Source: Equivita sp045641605 (GTDB taxonomy: Bacteria > Actinomycetota > Coriobacteriia > Coriobacteriales > Eggerthellaceae). From it: 22,492 nt of DNA. Numbering within the stretch: position 1 is the stretch's first letter; every line of letters begins with the position of its first letter. The notes under the pieces were generated by a model, which was given only the letters and a program-made list of their open reading frames with translations, ran no database searches and was not told where the DNA came from. The DNA lies in NCBI GenBank assembly GCA_045641605.1, contig JAZUHG010000026.1, positions 1-22,492 of the forward strand. The letters are read 5' to 3'. Position numbers and translations under genes: made by a program. This document shows positions 8,430 through 18,240 of this stretch, piece by piece.

Positions 8430-10070
8430 ATGGCTACAAAAGCTAAAACATCTAAAACTTCAAAGAAATCACCAAAAAAGACCACTGTAAAGGCTAGTGC
8501 TAAAAAAACTGCGGCAAAGAAGCCGACTGCTAAGAAAGCAACTACAAAAAAGCAAGCCAAACCAGCGGCAAAGAAAACAGTAGCAAAAAAGCAAACAGTA
8601 AAGAAAGCAACAAAAACAACAGCTAAAAAAACAACGAGAAAGACAGTTGCAAAAAAGACAACTGCAAAAAAGACTGCCAAGAAGACTTCGGCAGCAGACA
8701 AGGCCAAAAGAAATGCGCAGCTTGCAAAAGAAATGCAAGAGTTATTTGACGCAATGGAATTTGATGGCAAAAAACCAGCTAAGAAGTCAGGCAAAAAATC
8801 CTCAAAGAAAACAGAAGCCTATGATGCAGACGCCTTGGATAAAGAGCTTACTGCAAGTGCTGCTCCTGTCGAAGAAGAGGTTGAAGAGGTGGACATCACT
8901 GCAACTTTGGATGACTCTGACATCGATAAGCAAGTCGCTGCTGAAGAAAAACAACTTGCAGAAGATGCTGACGATGGCGAAGAGGTGCTAGAGGCTGAAG
9001 ACTTATTGGAAGGTATTCCAGAAGCTGAGCTAAATGCAGTGCCTGAGCCTGGTGCGTTACCTCGTGTATCTAACAAAAACACAAGGTCTGCAAGGGTTCG
9101 TGCACGTAAGCATGTTTTTGACCAAAGTACTGTTATGCTTATGGGTGACCCTGTTCGTATGTATTTAAAGGAAATTGGTCGCGTACCTCTTTTGGATGCT
9201 GAGCAAGAAAAAGCTCTTGCTATGAAAATTGAAAATGGTGTTAATGCTACAAAAGAGCTTGATGCGCTATATGAAAAAGAAAAGGCTGGCAAAAAGGTTG
9301 ATCGTAAAGAGCACCGACGCTTGAGCCGTAAGGAACAAGCCGGAATTGATGCGAAGAGCGATTTAACTGAAGCTAACCTTCGCCTTGTTGTTTCAATTGC
9401 TAAGCGCTACATTGGTCGTGGTATGACTTTTTTGGATCTTATCCAGGAGGGTAATCTTGGTTTAATCCGTGCAGTTGAGAAGTTTGATTACCGCAAGGGA
9501 TTTAAGTTTTCGACATATGCAACATGGTGGATTAGACAGGCTATCACTCGTGCTATTGCAGATCAGGCCCGTACGATTCGTATTCCTGTTCACATGGTTG
9601 AAACAATTAATAAAATGACAAGAATTCAACGTCAGCTTCTTCAAGAGAAAGGACGTGAGCCTACGGCTGAAGAAATTGGTAAGTTGATGGAACTTCCAGC
9701 TGAAAGGATTCGAGAGATTCAACGTATTTCTCAAGAGCCAGTAAGTTTGGAAACTCCAATCGGCGAAGAAGAAGACAGCCAGCTTTCGGACTTTATCGAA
9801 GATGAAAAGGCGGTTATGCCAATTGATGCTGCTAGCTTCTCGCTTTTGCAAGACCAGCTTATGAAAGTTTTGGGAAGTTTGGGTGAGCGCGAGCGTAAGG
9901 TTATTACACTTCGTTTTGGTTTGCAAGACGGTCTTCCTCATACATTAGAAGAGGTCGGAAACGAATTCAACGTTACCCGTGAGCGCATTCGTCAAATCGA
10001 GAGTAAGACTTTAGCGAAGCTTCGTCACCCCTCACGCTCATCTAAACTTAGGAATTACTTGACAGAGTAA
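8430..10070 (+). CDS. rpoD: primary sigma factor (RpoD/SigA) with Lys/Ala-rich N-terminal tail
   Basis: The housekeeping sigma-70 factor, 546 residues, which directs RNA polymerase to -10/-35 promoters. Residues 2-90 form a histone-H1-like tail of AKKT-type repeats (8430-8700), followed by a strongly acidic stretch (about 8820-9060). Region 1.2 begins DPVRMYLKEIG near residue 240. Region 2 contains LDLIQEGNLGLIRAVEKFDY and STYATWWIRQAI, region 3 carries RIPVHMVE, and region 4 has VTRERIRQIESKT near residue 515, ending in KLRHPSRSSKLRNYL. The segment EEDSQLSDFIEDEKAV, then DAASFSLLQDQL and FGLQDGLPHTLEEVG, resembles actinobacterial SigA/HrdB, as does the tail-plus-acid layout. Its two Trp codons, in the -10 recognition helix, are both UGG. 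Stop is TAA. Divergent from priA. Confidence 0.96.
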   Translation: MATKAKTSKTSKKSPKKTTVKASAKKTAAKKPTAKKATTKKQAKPAAKKTVAKKQTVKKATKTTAKKTTRKTVAKKTTAKKTAKKTSAADKAKRNAQLAKEMQELFDAMEFDGKKPAKKSGKKSSKKTEAYDADALDKELTASAAPVEEEVEEVDITATLDDSDIDKQVAAEEKQLAEDADDGEEVLEAEDLLEGIPEAELNAVPEPGALPRVSNKNTRSARVRARKHVFDQSTVMLMGDPVRMYLKEIGRVPLLDAEQEKALAMKIENGVNATKELDALYEKEKAGKKVDRKEHRRLSRKEQAGIDAKSDLTEANLRLVVSIAKRYIGRGMTFLDLIQEGNLGLIRAVEKFDYRKGFKFSTYATWWIRQAITRAIADQARTIRIPVHMVETINKMTRIQRQLLQEKGREPTAEEIGKLMELPAERIREIQRISQEPVSLETPIGEEEDSQLSDFIEDEKAVMPIDAASFSLLQDQLMKVLGSLGERERKVITLRFGLQDGLPHTLEEVGNEFNVTRERIRQIESKTLAKLRHPSRSSKLRNYLTE

Positions 10071-10165
10071 TAATGCTATTAAAAAAATAAGTTTTGGGTT
10101 ATTTGTTAGTATATAAATTCTTCAAAATTATTACATGGTTTTTAATTAAGAATTCCTAAATATTA

Positions 10166-10174
10166 TGGTATTAT
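10166..10174 (+). promoter_or_regulatory. extended -10 promoter of the large surface protein
   Basis: TGgTATTAT, transcription start near 10181, then AAGGAG (10193-10198) five bases before ATG 10204. The rest of the 133-base gap after the sigma factor is AT-rich and shows only a weak all-A/T inverted repeat (10085-10104). Confidence 0.52.
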
Positions 10175-10203
10175 ATATGCATTACTGAGGAAAAGGAGAA
10201 ACT

Positions 10204-13200
10204 ATGAAGGCTAGACACCAATCAGTTCAAAGTAAAGTTTCAAAACGATTCATTTTATTATCGATTATTTTATCGGCTGTACTGTTAGTGCTTTTACCTT
10301 TTTTAATTAGACCTTTTGTTTTTGCGGACGTTAATGAAGCTTCAAATGATTTAGTTGATCCTAATTATGCAACTAAGGAATATTGAGATAAAGAATACGG
10401 CATTTCCCGTACGTATATAGATCAGAGTTTTTTCACTCCCGGAAAGACTATCACTGAAGGTGATTATTTTATTAAAACAAATATTGATGTTAATGGCGTT
10501 ACGTCAACTGGCGATACTGATAAGCCTGGTGCTGGTATTTCTATTTCTGGTGATGTTAGGTTTTTCTTGGAAAGACCTGCTGCTGGCCAGCCAGGGCCAA
10601 CGTTGAATTTTAAAGGTGGAGATTCTTGCAATGCCAATGGTGCAGCTCCTGGTATAGAGCTTACACAAGGAAATTCTTTGACATTCCAAGGTGTAGGTAC
10701 TGTAAACGCCAATGGAGGACTATGAAACAATAATCCAAATTCCTCTTACCCTAAAGCTGGTGGTAAAGGAGGGGACGCTAATACAGGTGCAGTTATTGTT
10801 GTTCCATGGTATGAATCTGGAGGAGGAGGAGATGGCTCCGAAGGATTAGGTGGTGCAGGTGCAGCAATTGGCTCTTTTGGAGGTAATGGCGGATCTGGTG
10901 CTAAGGGTCCATCTGGGAAACACGATCTTGCAGGAACCCAAGAATCAGATGGTAATGATGGCTCTTCTGGTGGCGATGGTGGTAATTCCTCAAATTTTGG
11001 TATTTTAATTGCTATTGGTAATGTGGTGATTAATGCTGAAAAAGGATATGTAATTGACCCTAAATTTAAAGCTGCCGGCAATTGTGGAATCACTGCTTGT
11101 TTAGACACCATAGCTGCAGGTTCCAATGCAGGTGCTGGTGGCGGCGGAGGAATTGGTGGTGCTGGTTGAGCTGGAGCTGCCATAGGTTCCGGTGGTGCTG
11201 GCGGCGGCGGTGGTGGTGCCGGCGGCGGTGGTGGTACTAATTATTGAAATATTGGTCATCATGAAGATTACGATGACATATTTTTAAATGGCGGCGGCGG
11301 TGGCAACGGCGCTAGTGGTTTTTTTCATCAGCTTTTAGGCGGTGGTGCTAATCAAGATGGTGAGGATGTATCTTTGAAAGCTTCAGCTGGAGAAGCTATA
11401 GGACAATCAACAGATTTAAACAATAATCAATCCGATGGCGGCATAGGGAGTTATCAAAATTTCAGTAAACCATATGGCTATGCTGGTCATGGTGGAAGCG
11501 GTGGAAAAGGTGGAATTTCCGGAAACGGTGGTTATTTTTACTCAGCAATAATTAATAGTATTGCAACTAACGCAAGCGCGAATAGAGCAACCGGTACTTC
11601 TTCAACTTATCTTAGAAGATTTGTTGATAATCTTTGTAAGATCACATTTAATAACAGTTTGGTTGACTGGTGCGCTGCATACGTAACAGACGAAAATGAT
11701 CCTGTAATCCCTGAAAATTACGTATATAACTTTCCCTCTGGAACTATTTTGACCGATGATAATCATGATAGAACAAAAGTAAAGTATGAAGATAATATAA
11801 AAGCTGGTGGGTGGGCTACAGTTACCCACACCGGCTTAGACACTCCTGATGAGGGATGTGTTCTCACTAATGAAAATTTAGAGTTTCCTGGTAGCGTTTC
11901 AGCAGAATTTTACTTAGTTAAAAAAGGCGCTGTTGAAGTAGGATTTAGTGTAGATAACGTAGAGTATAGTGGACATCCAATCACTATAGATCCTTCAAAA
12001 TTACAAGTGACGTTTGAAGGGCAAGACGTAACTTCTGAACTTAAATCATATGACATTCAACCGAAATTTTATATTGTTGAAGGGGATAAATTAATTGAGC
12101 TTGATGAAGCGCCTAAAGATGTTGGAAATTACAAGGTGGAAGTTTATATTTTTAGTGATGATTATATTGGTAAAAGTGGAATGCTTGATTTTGAAATTAC
12201 AAAAAAGGACGCAACAATTCATGCTCTTACTGCTTTTCATAACACAGGAGAACCAGAGCCAGATTTAAAAGCCTCGATTAGTGGTGTTGTTCAAGGTGAA
12301 GTATTAACCAAGGACGCAGATTATACTTTAACATTAGATCCTATTGAGTGTTCAGAATTTGTTAAGAAGATTAAAGTTAATATTATTGAATCTAGCCATC
12401 TTATTGGGAATTACAATATTACTACTAAAGATGGATATTATTTTGAACACAATCCACAAGCTAATGCGAAACTCTCAGTTGTTAATTCTGAAGGGGGAAC
12501 AGAACTTGTCACAACATATGGAAGTCCTCTTCCGCAAATTCAAGTAAAGGCGGAAGACTTTGACGATTCTCATACTCCTGTTAAGGGTGTAGATTACGAA
12601 GTTGTTTATGATGAACACGCAAAAGATGCAGGTGAGTATCCTGTTTATATTGTTCTTCTTCCAACAGACATAACTTTGTACTACAACATTGAGCTTGTTT
12701 CTAATAATATTGTTATTAACAAAAAAGATGCACAGTTAAGTTTCCCGCAAGAAATTACAAAGACATATGGAGATAAGGATCCTAAGATCGATGTAAGCAT
12801 TGAAGGCCTTGTTTATCAAGAAGAATTTATAGAGGGTGCAACAGGCGATTATGAAATAATGAGAACAATGGGAGAGGATGTTGGCAGTTATACAATCAAA
12901 GCTGATGTTAAAGTCAAAGGACCTACTTCAAAAAATTACAATGTGACAACTCAAGACGGAAGTTTAGTTATTAATAAAAGAGACGCTAAAGTTTGAGCTG
13001 AAGACATTATTAACGGATATGGCCTTCCAGAAAAAGCACTAGTTCTTAATCAGGGCTCTGATTTAGTTTGGGGAGAAAAGTTAGTTAAGGACGAAGATTT
13101 CACTATTGATAGAACTCGCGGTACAGGTGATCCTGAACCTAAAGGAGATTATACAATTACACCTACAATAATTAATGATGGGCCAATAGCTAAAAACTAT

Positions 13201-14406
13201 AATATTACTGCTGAAACCGGGAAGTATATAATAAAAGAGAAAACTGCCAGAATAAGTGCTAACAACAAAACTTCAGTCTATGGAGAAGCCGACGAAGATC
13301 TTACTGTCACGGCTGAAGGTCTTCAGCCAGGAGAAGAGCTTCAAAAAGATGAAGATTATAAAATAAGTAGAGAGCAAGGAAAAGATGTAGGAACTTATAC
13401 TATTAACATTGATATTATTGAAGATGGTCCTGTATCGACGAATTATTATTTTCAAACCATTACGCCAGGTATTTATACAATTACGCAAAAGACCGCTACT
13501 TTAAGGGCGGATGATCAAGAGCAGGTATATGGTGATAATCAAGTAGCTTTGACAGTTAGCGCAGATGAGTTAGTCGGTGAAGATAAACTTGTTGAGGGTG
13601 AGGATTATACTATTTCAAGATCAGATCCCGAAAACTTCAATGTGGGTGACTATGTAATTTCCGCAGTTGTAATAGCCGAAGGCCCCGTTGCTAAAAATTA
13701 TAATTTTACTACACAAAATGGAACTTATGAAATCACTAAAGCCAAAGCTGAAATCATTCCGTTAGGTGGTCGCTGAAATTGAAAATATTATGGCGATATT
13801 GACCCAGAGTTTAAAGCGGATGTAAGTGGCTTAAAGTATGATGATGAATTTAAAGTAAATATAGACTATGTTCTTTATAGGGATGATGGAGAAAAAGTAA
13901 CGGAGCCGCACGTAGTTAAATCTAGGGTTTTAGAAACTAGTGTTACTGGTAATTACGATATAGACACCACAAAAACTGGAGAATTTGTAATTAAAGAATT
14001 TAAACATTTTGATGAGGTAGATATTGAATCTCTTAAAGAGCCACTTGTTTATAAAGGAGAGCCCTTGTGTCCAGATTTTAATGTAACTTTTGATTTTGGC
14101 GGCATAAATGAATATGAAATTAATGGGTCACGATTAAAGAAATTTGAAAAAGGTGTGGATTACGAGATAGAGTATATCAACAACGACAAACCTGGAACAG
14201 CAACAGCAATAATTACTGGAATTAATGGGTGTTATGGAACTACAGAGACGACATTCGATATTATTAAAGACCCTAATGCTCCCGATCCTGAATTGGTCGA
14301 TGCAGCACAGACTTATGATGAGGTGGGCAACATTGTTATTATGCTTAGCGTTATTTCTGTTGTTTTTGGTTTAGTTCTTATAATGTTACGAAAAAGAGAA
14401 GAATAA
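10204..14406 (+). CDS. large secreted surface protein: Gly-rich region, MBG-type repeats, C-terminal anchor (seven UGA=Trp)
   Basis: A 1,400-residue cell-surface protein, probably an adhesin; exact function unknown. It begins with basic residues and a hydrophobic signal (about residues 16-38) ending in VFA before DVNE. Residues about 90-440 are Gly-rich with runs such as GGAGGGGGG. Residues about 660-1265 hold repeats of some 84-88 residues, each opening K-x-A and YGD-like and closing NYN...G.Y.I, typical of MBG-type domains. The end carries AQTYD (14305-14319), a hydrophobic helix and KREE, a wall- or membrane-anchor layout. UGA codons lie at 10384, 10723, 11167, 11245, 12994, 13774 and 13780 (residues 61, 174, 322, 348, 931, 1191, 1193), against four UGG. 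Two occur in GGRWNWKYYGD just before a repeat's YGD. The frame is otherwise continuous from ATG to TAA. Start set by AAGGAG. Confidence 0.85.
10726..11530 (+). repeat. Gly-rich low-complexity coding segment
   Basis: Runs of GGT/GGC/GGA codons with Ala, Asn and Ser encode a glycine-rich region of the surface protein; the densest parts are 11130-11240 and 11290-11345. The G+C-rich codons stand out from the AT-rich surroundings. Likely a flexible or stacked surface segment. Confidence 0.7.
12202..13998 (+). repeat. tandem MBG-type domain repeats in the surface protein
   Basis: Divergent protein repeats of about 250-265 bases begin near 12202, 12472, 12721, 12976, 13237, 13486 and 13738. Shared marks are a start such as KKDA, EKTA or QKTA, then a YG(D/E/S) motif, and an end such as KNYN..T..G.Y.I. 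They are similar in protein but not in DNA, so they are old duplications. MBG domains are common in large bacterial surface adhesins. Confidence 0.72.
14305..14403 (+). other. C-terminal anchor with AQTYD motif
   Basis: AQTYD (14305-14319), then a hydrophobic stretch of about 20 residues and the charged tail RKREE. This is the layout of a sortase-type sorting signal, but the motif is not LPxTG. The GH127 protein has AQTSD at the matching place. Sortase processing is inferred, not shown. Confidence 0.5.
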
Positions 14407-15006
14407 AATAATTATAGATACCAGTATTAATAAGAATAGGATGCTTGCAAAATAGCATCCTATTTTTTTCTGCCTGCCAGCTTCTATGATACGGTCCATC
14501 AAACCAATTTTATTTTTCAAAAGAGCACAGCCTTTTTCAAGTTTAGGTTTGCCAAGCATTTTCTTGATTTTTAAATCACCGTTTGTTTTTACTATTTCTT
14601 TTTGTTCAAACTTATCTAATTTGATGTCTGGTCTTGCTCCATTTTGTAGTTTTTCAGATAAGTTTTCTATGAAATGCTCGTAAGCTTCTTTGTCTTTTTT
14701 ACTATAGGCCATAATTAAAAATTCAGCGAAGTGCTGGGACTTCGGTTCATTATATGCAACATATGATAAAAGTGATACTACATTAAGACCCTTATTTAAC
14801 CAAAGTTGAACTTGCTTGGAGTCTTCGGCGTTGAGGCTTGCAGCTTTATAGCCGAATTTGTTAATTATAGAGATCTCAGTTTTTTTTGAATTAGGCTTAA
14901 GCGAAAAGCTATCTCCAACAAGACTGTTTGAGCTAGTTAGCTGGGCAGCAGAGCGCTTGTCCTTCGGGTAAGCTTGAAAATATTTGGCGTAAGTTTCCTG
15001 TGTCAT
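14386..15006 (-). CDS. conserved-looking protein of unknown function with C-terminal membrane helix
   Basis: A 206-residue protein that I do not recognise. Most of it is soluble, Lys-rich and probably helical (QVQLWLNKGLNVVSLL, then AYEHFIENLSEKLQ). The last 25 residues, ending LLILVSIIILFFSFS, form one hydrophobic helix, so it may be a tail-anchored membrane protein. Its 3' end overlaps the surface-protein gene by 21 bases and runs across that gene's terminator, so the membrane tail is encoded by the complement of the hairpin region. It starts 20 bases from mfd, divergently. TAAAAT with an upstream TGc lies seven bases before its ATG and no Shine-Dalgarno is present, so the mRNA is probably leaderless. 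The single Trp is UGG; stop TAA. Confidence 0.68.
   Translation of the reverse strand: MTQETYAKYFQAYPKDKRSAAQLTSSNSLVGDSFSLKPNSKKTEISIINKFGYKAASLNAEDSKQVQLWLNKGLNVVSLLSYVAYNEPKSQHFAEFLIMAYSKKDKEAYEHFIENLSEKLQNGARPDIKLDKFEQKEIVKTNGDLKIKKMLGKPKLEKGCALLKNKIGLMDRIIEAGRQKKIGCYFASILFLLILVSIIILFFSFS
14435..14469 (+). terminator. rho-independent terminator of the surface protein gene
   Basis: A perfect 11-bp stem, AATAGGATGCT (14435-14445) with AGCATCCTATT (14454-14464), an 8-nt loop, then seven T. It lies 28 bases after the TAA stop and inside the 3' coding end of the opposing gene. Confidence 0.9.
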
Positions 15007-15013
15007 AGGCTCA

Positions 15014-15028
15014 ATTTTAGCATAAAAT
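15014..15028. promoter_or_regulatory. palindromic double -10 element, divergent promoter for mfd and the 206-residue gene
   Basis: ATTTTA-GCA-TAAAAT is a perfect inverted repeat in which each arm is a -10 hexamer for one direction. The minus-strand hexamer (15014-15019) is TGc-extended and seven bases from the ATG at 15006. The plus-strand hexamer (15023-15028) is ten bases from ATG 15039. Both products would be leaderless or nearly so. Confidence 0.5.
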
Positions 15029-18000
15029 GTATAGTCCCATGATTAATGAGATAAGTAACATATTAAAAAATACTAAGGAGCTTGAAAGTTATTATAAGAA
15101 TTTGACCGAAGGCAAGGACGCATCCATTGCTGTTGTAAGTTCGGCCAGACCTCTTGTTGTTGCAACTGATTTTTGTTCCTTTAAAAAGCCAATGTTGGTC
15201 GTTGTTCCAGGTGATAAAAACGCCAAGTTTTTTGCTTCGGAGTTACGTAAGCTCCTTGGACCGCAGGATATTGTTGAATACAGGCAGGATTTGTCTCATG
15301 GAAAAAGAATGCTTGCCCTAAACACTTTAAAGAACGGGAAAAAACAAATTGTTGTTGCAAGTGCAAGCACTGCCCTTCACAAAGTCAATGTTGAAGACAT
15401 TAATAATTTGAGTCCTTTAAACCTTGAGCAGGGCAGCGAATATGATTATAAAGAAGTTATGCGCAAACTTAAAACGCTTAATTACACGAGGTTGGAAGCT
15501 ATTGATGGGCCTGGAACCTTTAGTGTTAAGGGTGGAACAATCGACATATTTCCGTCGCAGTCTAACTTTGCAGTGAGAATAGATTTCTTCGGAGACGAAG
15601 TTGAGGAGATCCGTCGCATCGTTTTGTCTACTGGCCAAACAATCAACCCGCTAAAAAATATTGAGATTTATAGCGCAAGTTCTGCCGAAGCCAGCGAAGA
15701 CACAGTCGCGCTTCAAGATATTATAAGCCGTAAAGTTGTAGTTTATATGGACGAACCACGAGGTGTTTTGGATGATATGCGCAACTATTATGCGAGTCTT
15801 GGAACAACCATTAAGATGTCAAGGCATGATAGGAAGCTTAAGTTTCTTGATCCATTGAAGGTTGACTTTTCAAAAAGTCAAAATGTTTCGCTGGTTTCAA
15901 TTATGCAAAGGGGGCTTAAGCCTGATGCGAAACTTACGCTCAAGCGTCCACCGAAACATAAGACTATCGAAGAGCTATCTTCGGCGCTTCCTGATTATAA
16001 AATTGTCACAGAGCTTGATGTGGATATGACATATCTTATTCCAGATGCCAAGCTGGCTTTGGTTTGTAAGCAAGCACCAAAATACTTGGCAGCGGCTCAA
16101 GGTGAATATTATGATTTGTCTGCAAGAGAATATGTGGATATTACTAAAATTACGTTTCCATATAAGCCTGGCGATTATGTTGTTCATTCGTTTTACGGAA
16201 TTGCATATTTCAAAGACATTGTTAAGCGGCAAATAGCAGGTAGTGTGCGTGATTATTTGCTGCTTGAATATGCAGATAACGATAAACTTTTTGTCCCGAT
16301 TGAACAATTTGAGCGCATCACAAAATATGTTGGCCCTCAAGGCAGCAAGCCAAAAGTTACTCGTCTAGGCACTGGGGATTGGTCAAAGGCGATGAGCCGT
16401 GCAAGAAAGGCAACGCGAAAGATGGCTTTTGATTTGGTTGATGTTTATAGTCGACGCGCAATTGCGAAGGGCCACGCCTTCGGAGCTGACAATAACAAAC
16501 AAAAGAAGATGGAAGCTGATTTCCCTTACCTTGAGACCGAAGACCAAATGCGTGCGATTGAGCATGTTAAGGCTGACATGCAAGCTGTTAAGCCTATGGA
16601 CAGGCTAATTTGTGGCGATGTTGGTTTTGGAAAGACCGAAGTCGCGTTGCGCGCTGCTTTTAAGTGCGTACAAGACAAAATGCAAGTAATGTTTTTATGT
16701 CCAACGACCATTTTGGCGCAGCAACATTATTCAACATTTACGAAGAGACTTGACCATTATGGTGTAAAAATTGATGTATTAAGCAGGTTTAAAACTGCTA
16801 AAGAAGGTAAGCTAATTGCCGAAGACTTTTCAAACGGTAAGCTAGATATTTTGATTGGTACGCACAGGCTTCTTTCACGTGATATTAACCCCAAAAATCT
16901 TGGTTTAATAATTGTCGATGAAGAACAGCGCTTCGGTGTAGGACATAAAGAGCAGCTTAAAAATTTCCGTGAAAGTGTTGATGTTTTGACTCTAAGCGCC
17001 ACTCCCATCCCTCGAACGATGCAAATGGCAACTTCGGGTGTTAGAGATATGAGCATTATTAATACACCGCCGGACAACCGTAAAGCTGTTAAGGTTCATG
17101 TGGGGGAATGAGACCAAGACATCGTGAGCGATGCTATTCGCAATGAAATTTCGCGTGGTGGGCAAGTTTATTATGTAAGCAACCGCGTGCGCACTATAAA
17201 AGATGCTGCCGAACGTGCTGGTCTTGCTGCAGGTGAGGCTCGTATTGGCGTTGTTCATGGTAGGATGAAAAAGAATCAGATTGAGTCTGTCATGGAAGAC
17301 TTTAGCGCAGGAAATTTTGATGTCTTGGTTGCCACAACTATTATCGAAAACGGTATCGACAACCCCAACACCAATACGCTCATTATTGAAGACAGTCAAA
17401 ACTTAGGCCTTGCTCAAATGTATCAACTTAAAGGACGCGTTGGTCGAGGGACAGACCAAGCCTTCGCTTACTTTATGTTTAGAAACAATGCACCTCTTAG
17501 CACCGATACTATTGCGCGTTTGGAAGCAATTGACGAATACACAGACCTTGGTAGTGGGATGCAAATTGCCATGCGCGACCTTGAAATTAGAGGCGCGGGA
17601 AATTTCTTGGGGGCAGAACAAAGTGGTAATTTAAGTCATATTGGTTTTGATTTATTTGCTCAAATGCTTAAAAGCGCAGTTGAGAATACTCAAAAATACG
17701 ATCAATACGAGCAAAACACCGAAGACGAGGAATACCTGGCACCTTCCATCTCTTCGGTGGCTGTTAATATTCCTGGAAGTGCATATTTATCAAATGAAGT
17801 AATTCCTGAAATCGAGAAGAGAGTAAATTGGTATAGAAGATTTTCTTCGGCAAAGAGTTTGGAAGAAGTCTTGATGTTAGAAAAGCAGCTTAAAAAAGAC
17901 TATAAAGAACTAAACGATACATGCAAGAACTTCTTGTTAAAGTCTCAAATTGCCGCTGTTGGCTTAAAATTGGGTTTTAAGTTGATTTCAGTTGTTAGGG

Positions 18001-18182
18001 GAAATTTAGTCCTCGAAGGTAAGCAACTAAGCCTCGCAAAGCAAAAAGAACTCAGACAAATTGAAGCTACTTATTTCTCTAACAAGAAAAAAATTAGCAT
18101 TCCGCTTAACAGAATAATTGATAATGACCCAGAGCTTTTATTTGGTCAACTCCTAGACTTCCTTATTAATTGAGAGTTTTAA
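15027..18182 (+). CDS. mfd: transcription-repair coupling factor Mfd, two UGA=Trp
   Basis: Mfd, the ATP-driven translocase that pushes stalled RNA polymerase off DNA lesions and recruits UvrA; 1,051 residues from ATG 15027. In order: a UvrB-like N-terminal module (SARPLVVA, GTFSVKGGTIDIFP), the polymerase-interacting domain with PGDYVVHSFYGIAYF near residue 380, translocase motifs GDVGFGKTE (residues 530-538), DEEQRFG (631) and SATPIPRT, then IIENGIDNPN, GRVGRG, EIRGAGNFLG and a C-terminal TRCF domain. TGA 17109-17111 (residue 695) falls in HVGEWDQD, where homologues usually have an aromatic residue; TGA 18171-18173 (1049) precedes the final EF and TAA. Two UGG are also used. ATG 15027 overlaps the -10 hexamer, so ATG 15039 (MINEISN) may be the true, leaderless start. 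Confidence 0.94.
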
Positions 18183-18185
18183 ATC

Positions 18186-18194
18186 TGGTATAAT
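18186..18194 (+). promoter_or_regulatory. extended -10 promoter of the GH127 gene
   Basis: TGgTATAAT is a perfect extended -10 only three bases after the mfd stop. A second TATAAT lies at 18206-18211. Either would give a leader of 20-40 nt ending in GGAGG (18231-18235), five bases before ATG 18241. Confidence 0.6.
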
Positions 18195-18240
18195 TTTCGA
18201 TAATCTATAATGCACTAACCACTTATTATTGGAGGTAAGG

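Noticed and set aside
8426..8794. Minus-strand ORF opposite the start of rpoD (Phe/Val/Ala-rich)
   Set aside because: It is the mirror of the AAG/AAA/GCA-rich Lys/Ala tail, with no ribosome site or family resemblance.
10085..10104. AAATAA/TTATTT hairpin as terminator of rpoD
   Set aside because: The stem is only six A-T pairs and no T run follows.
10746..11183. Minus-strand Pro/Ala-rich ORF
   Set aside because: Antisense reading of the Gly-rich repeat codons of the surface protein; open only because of codon composition.
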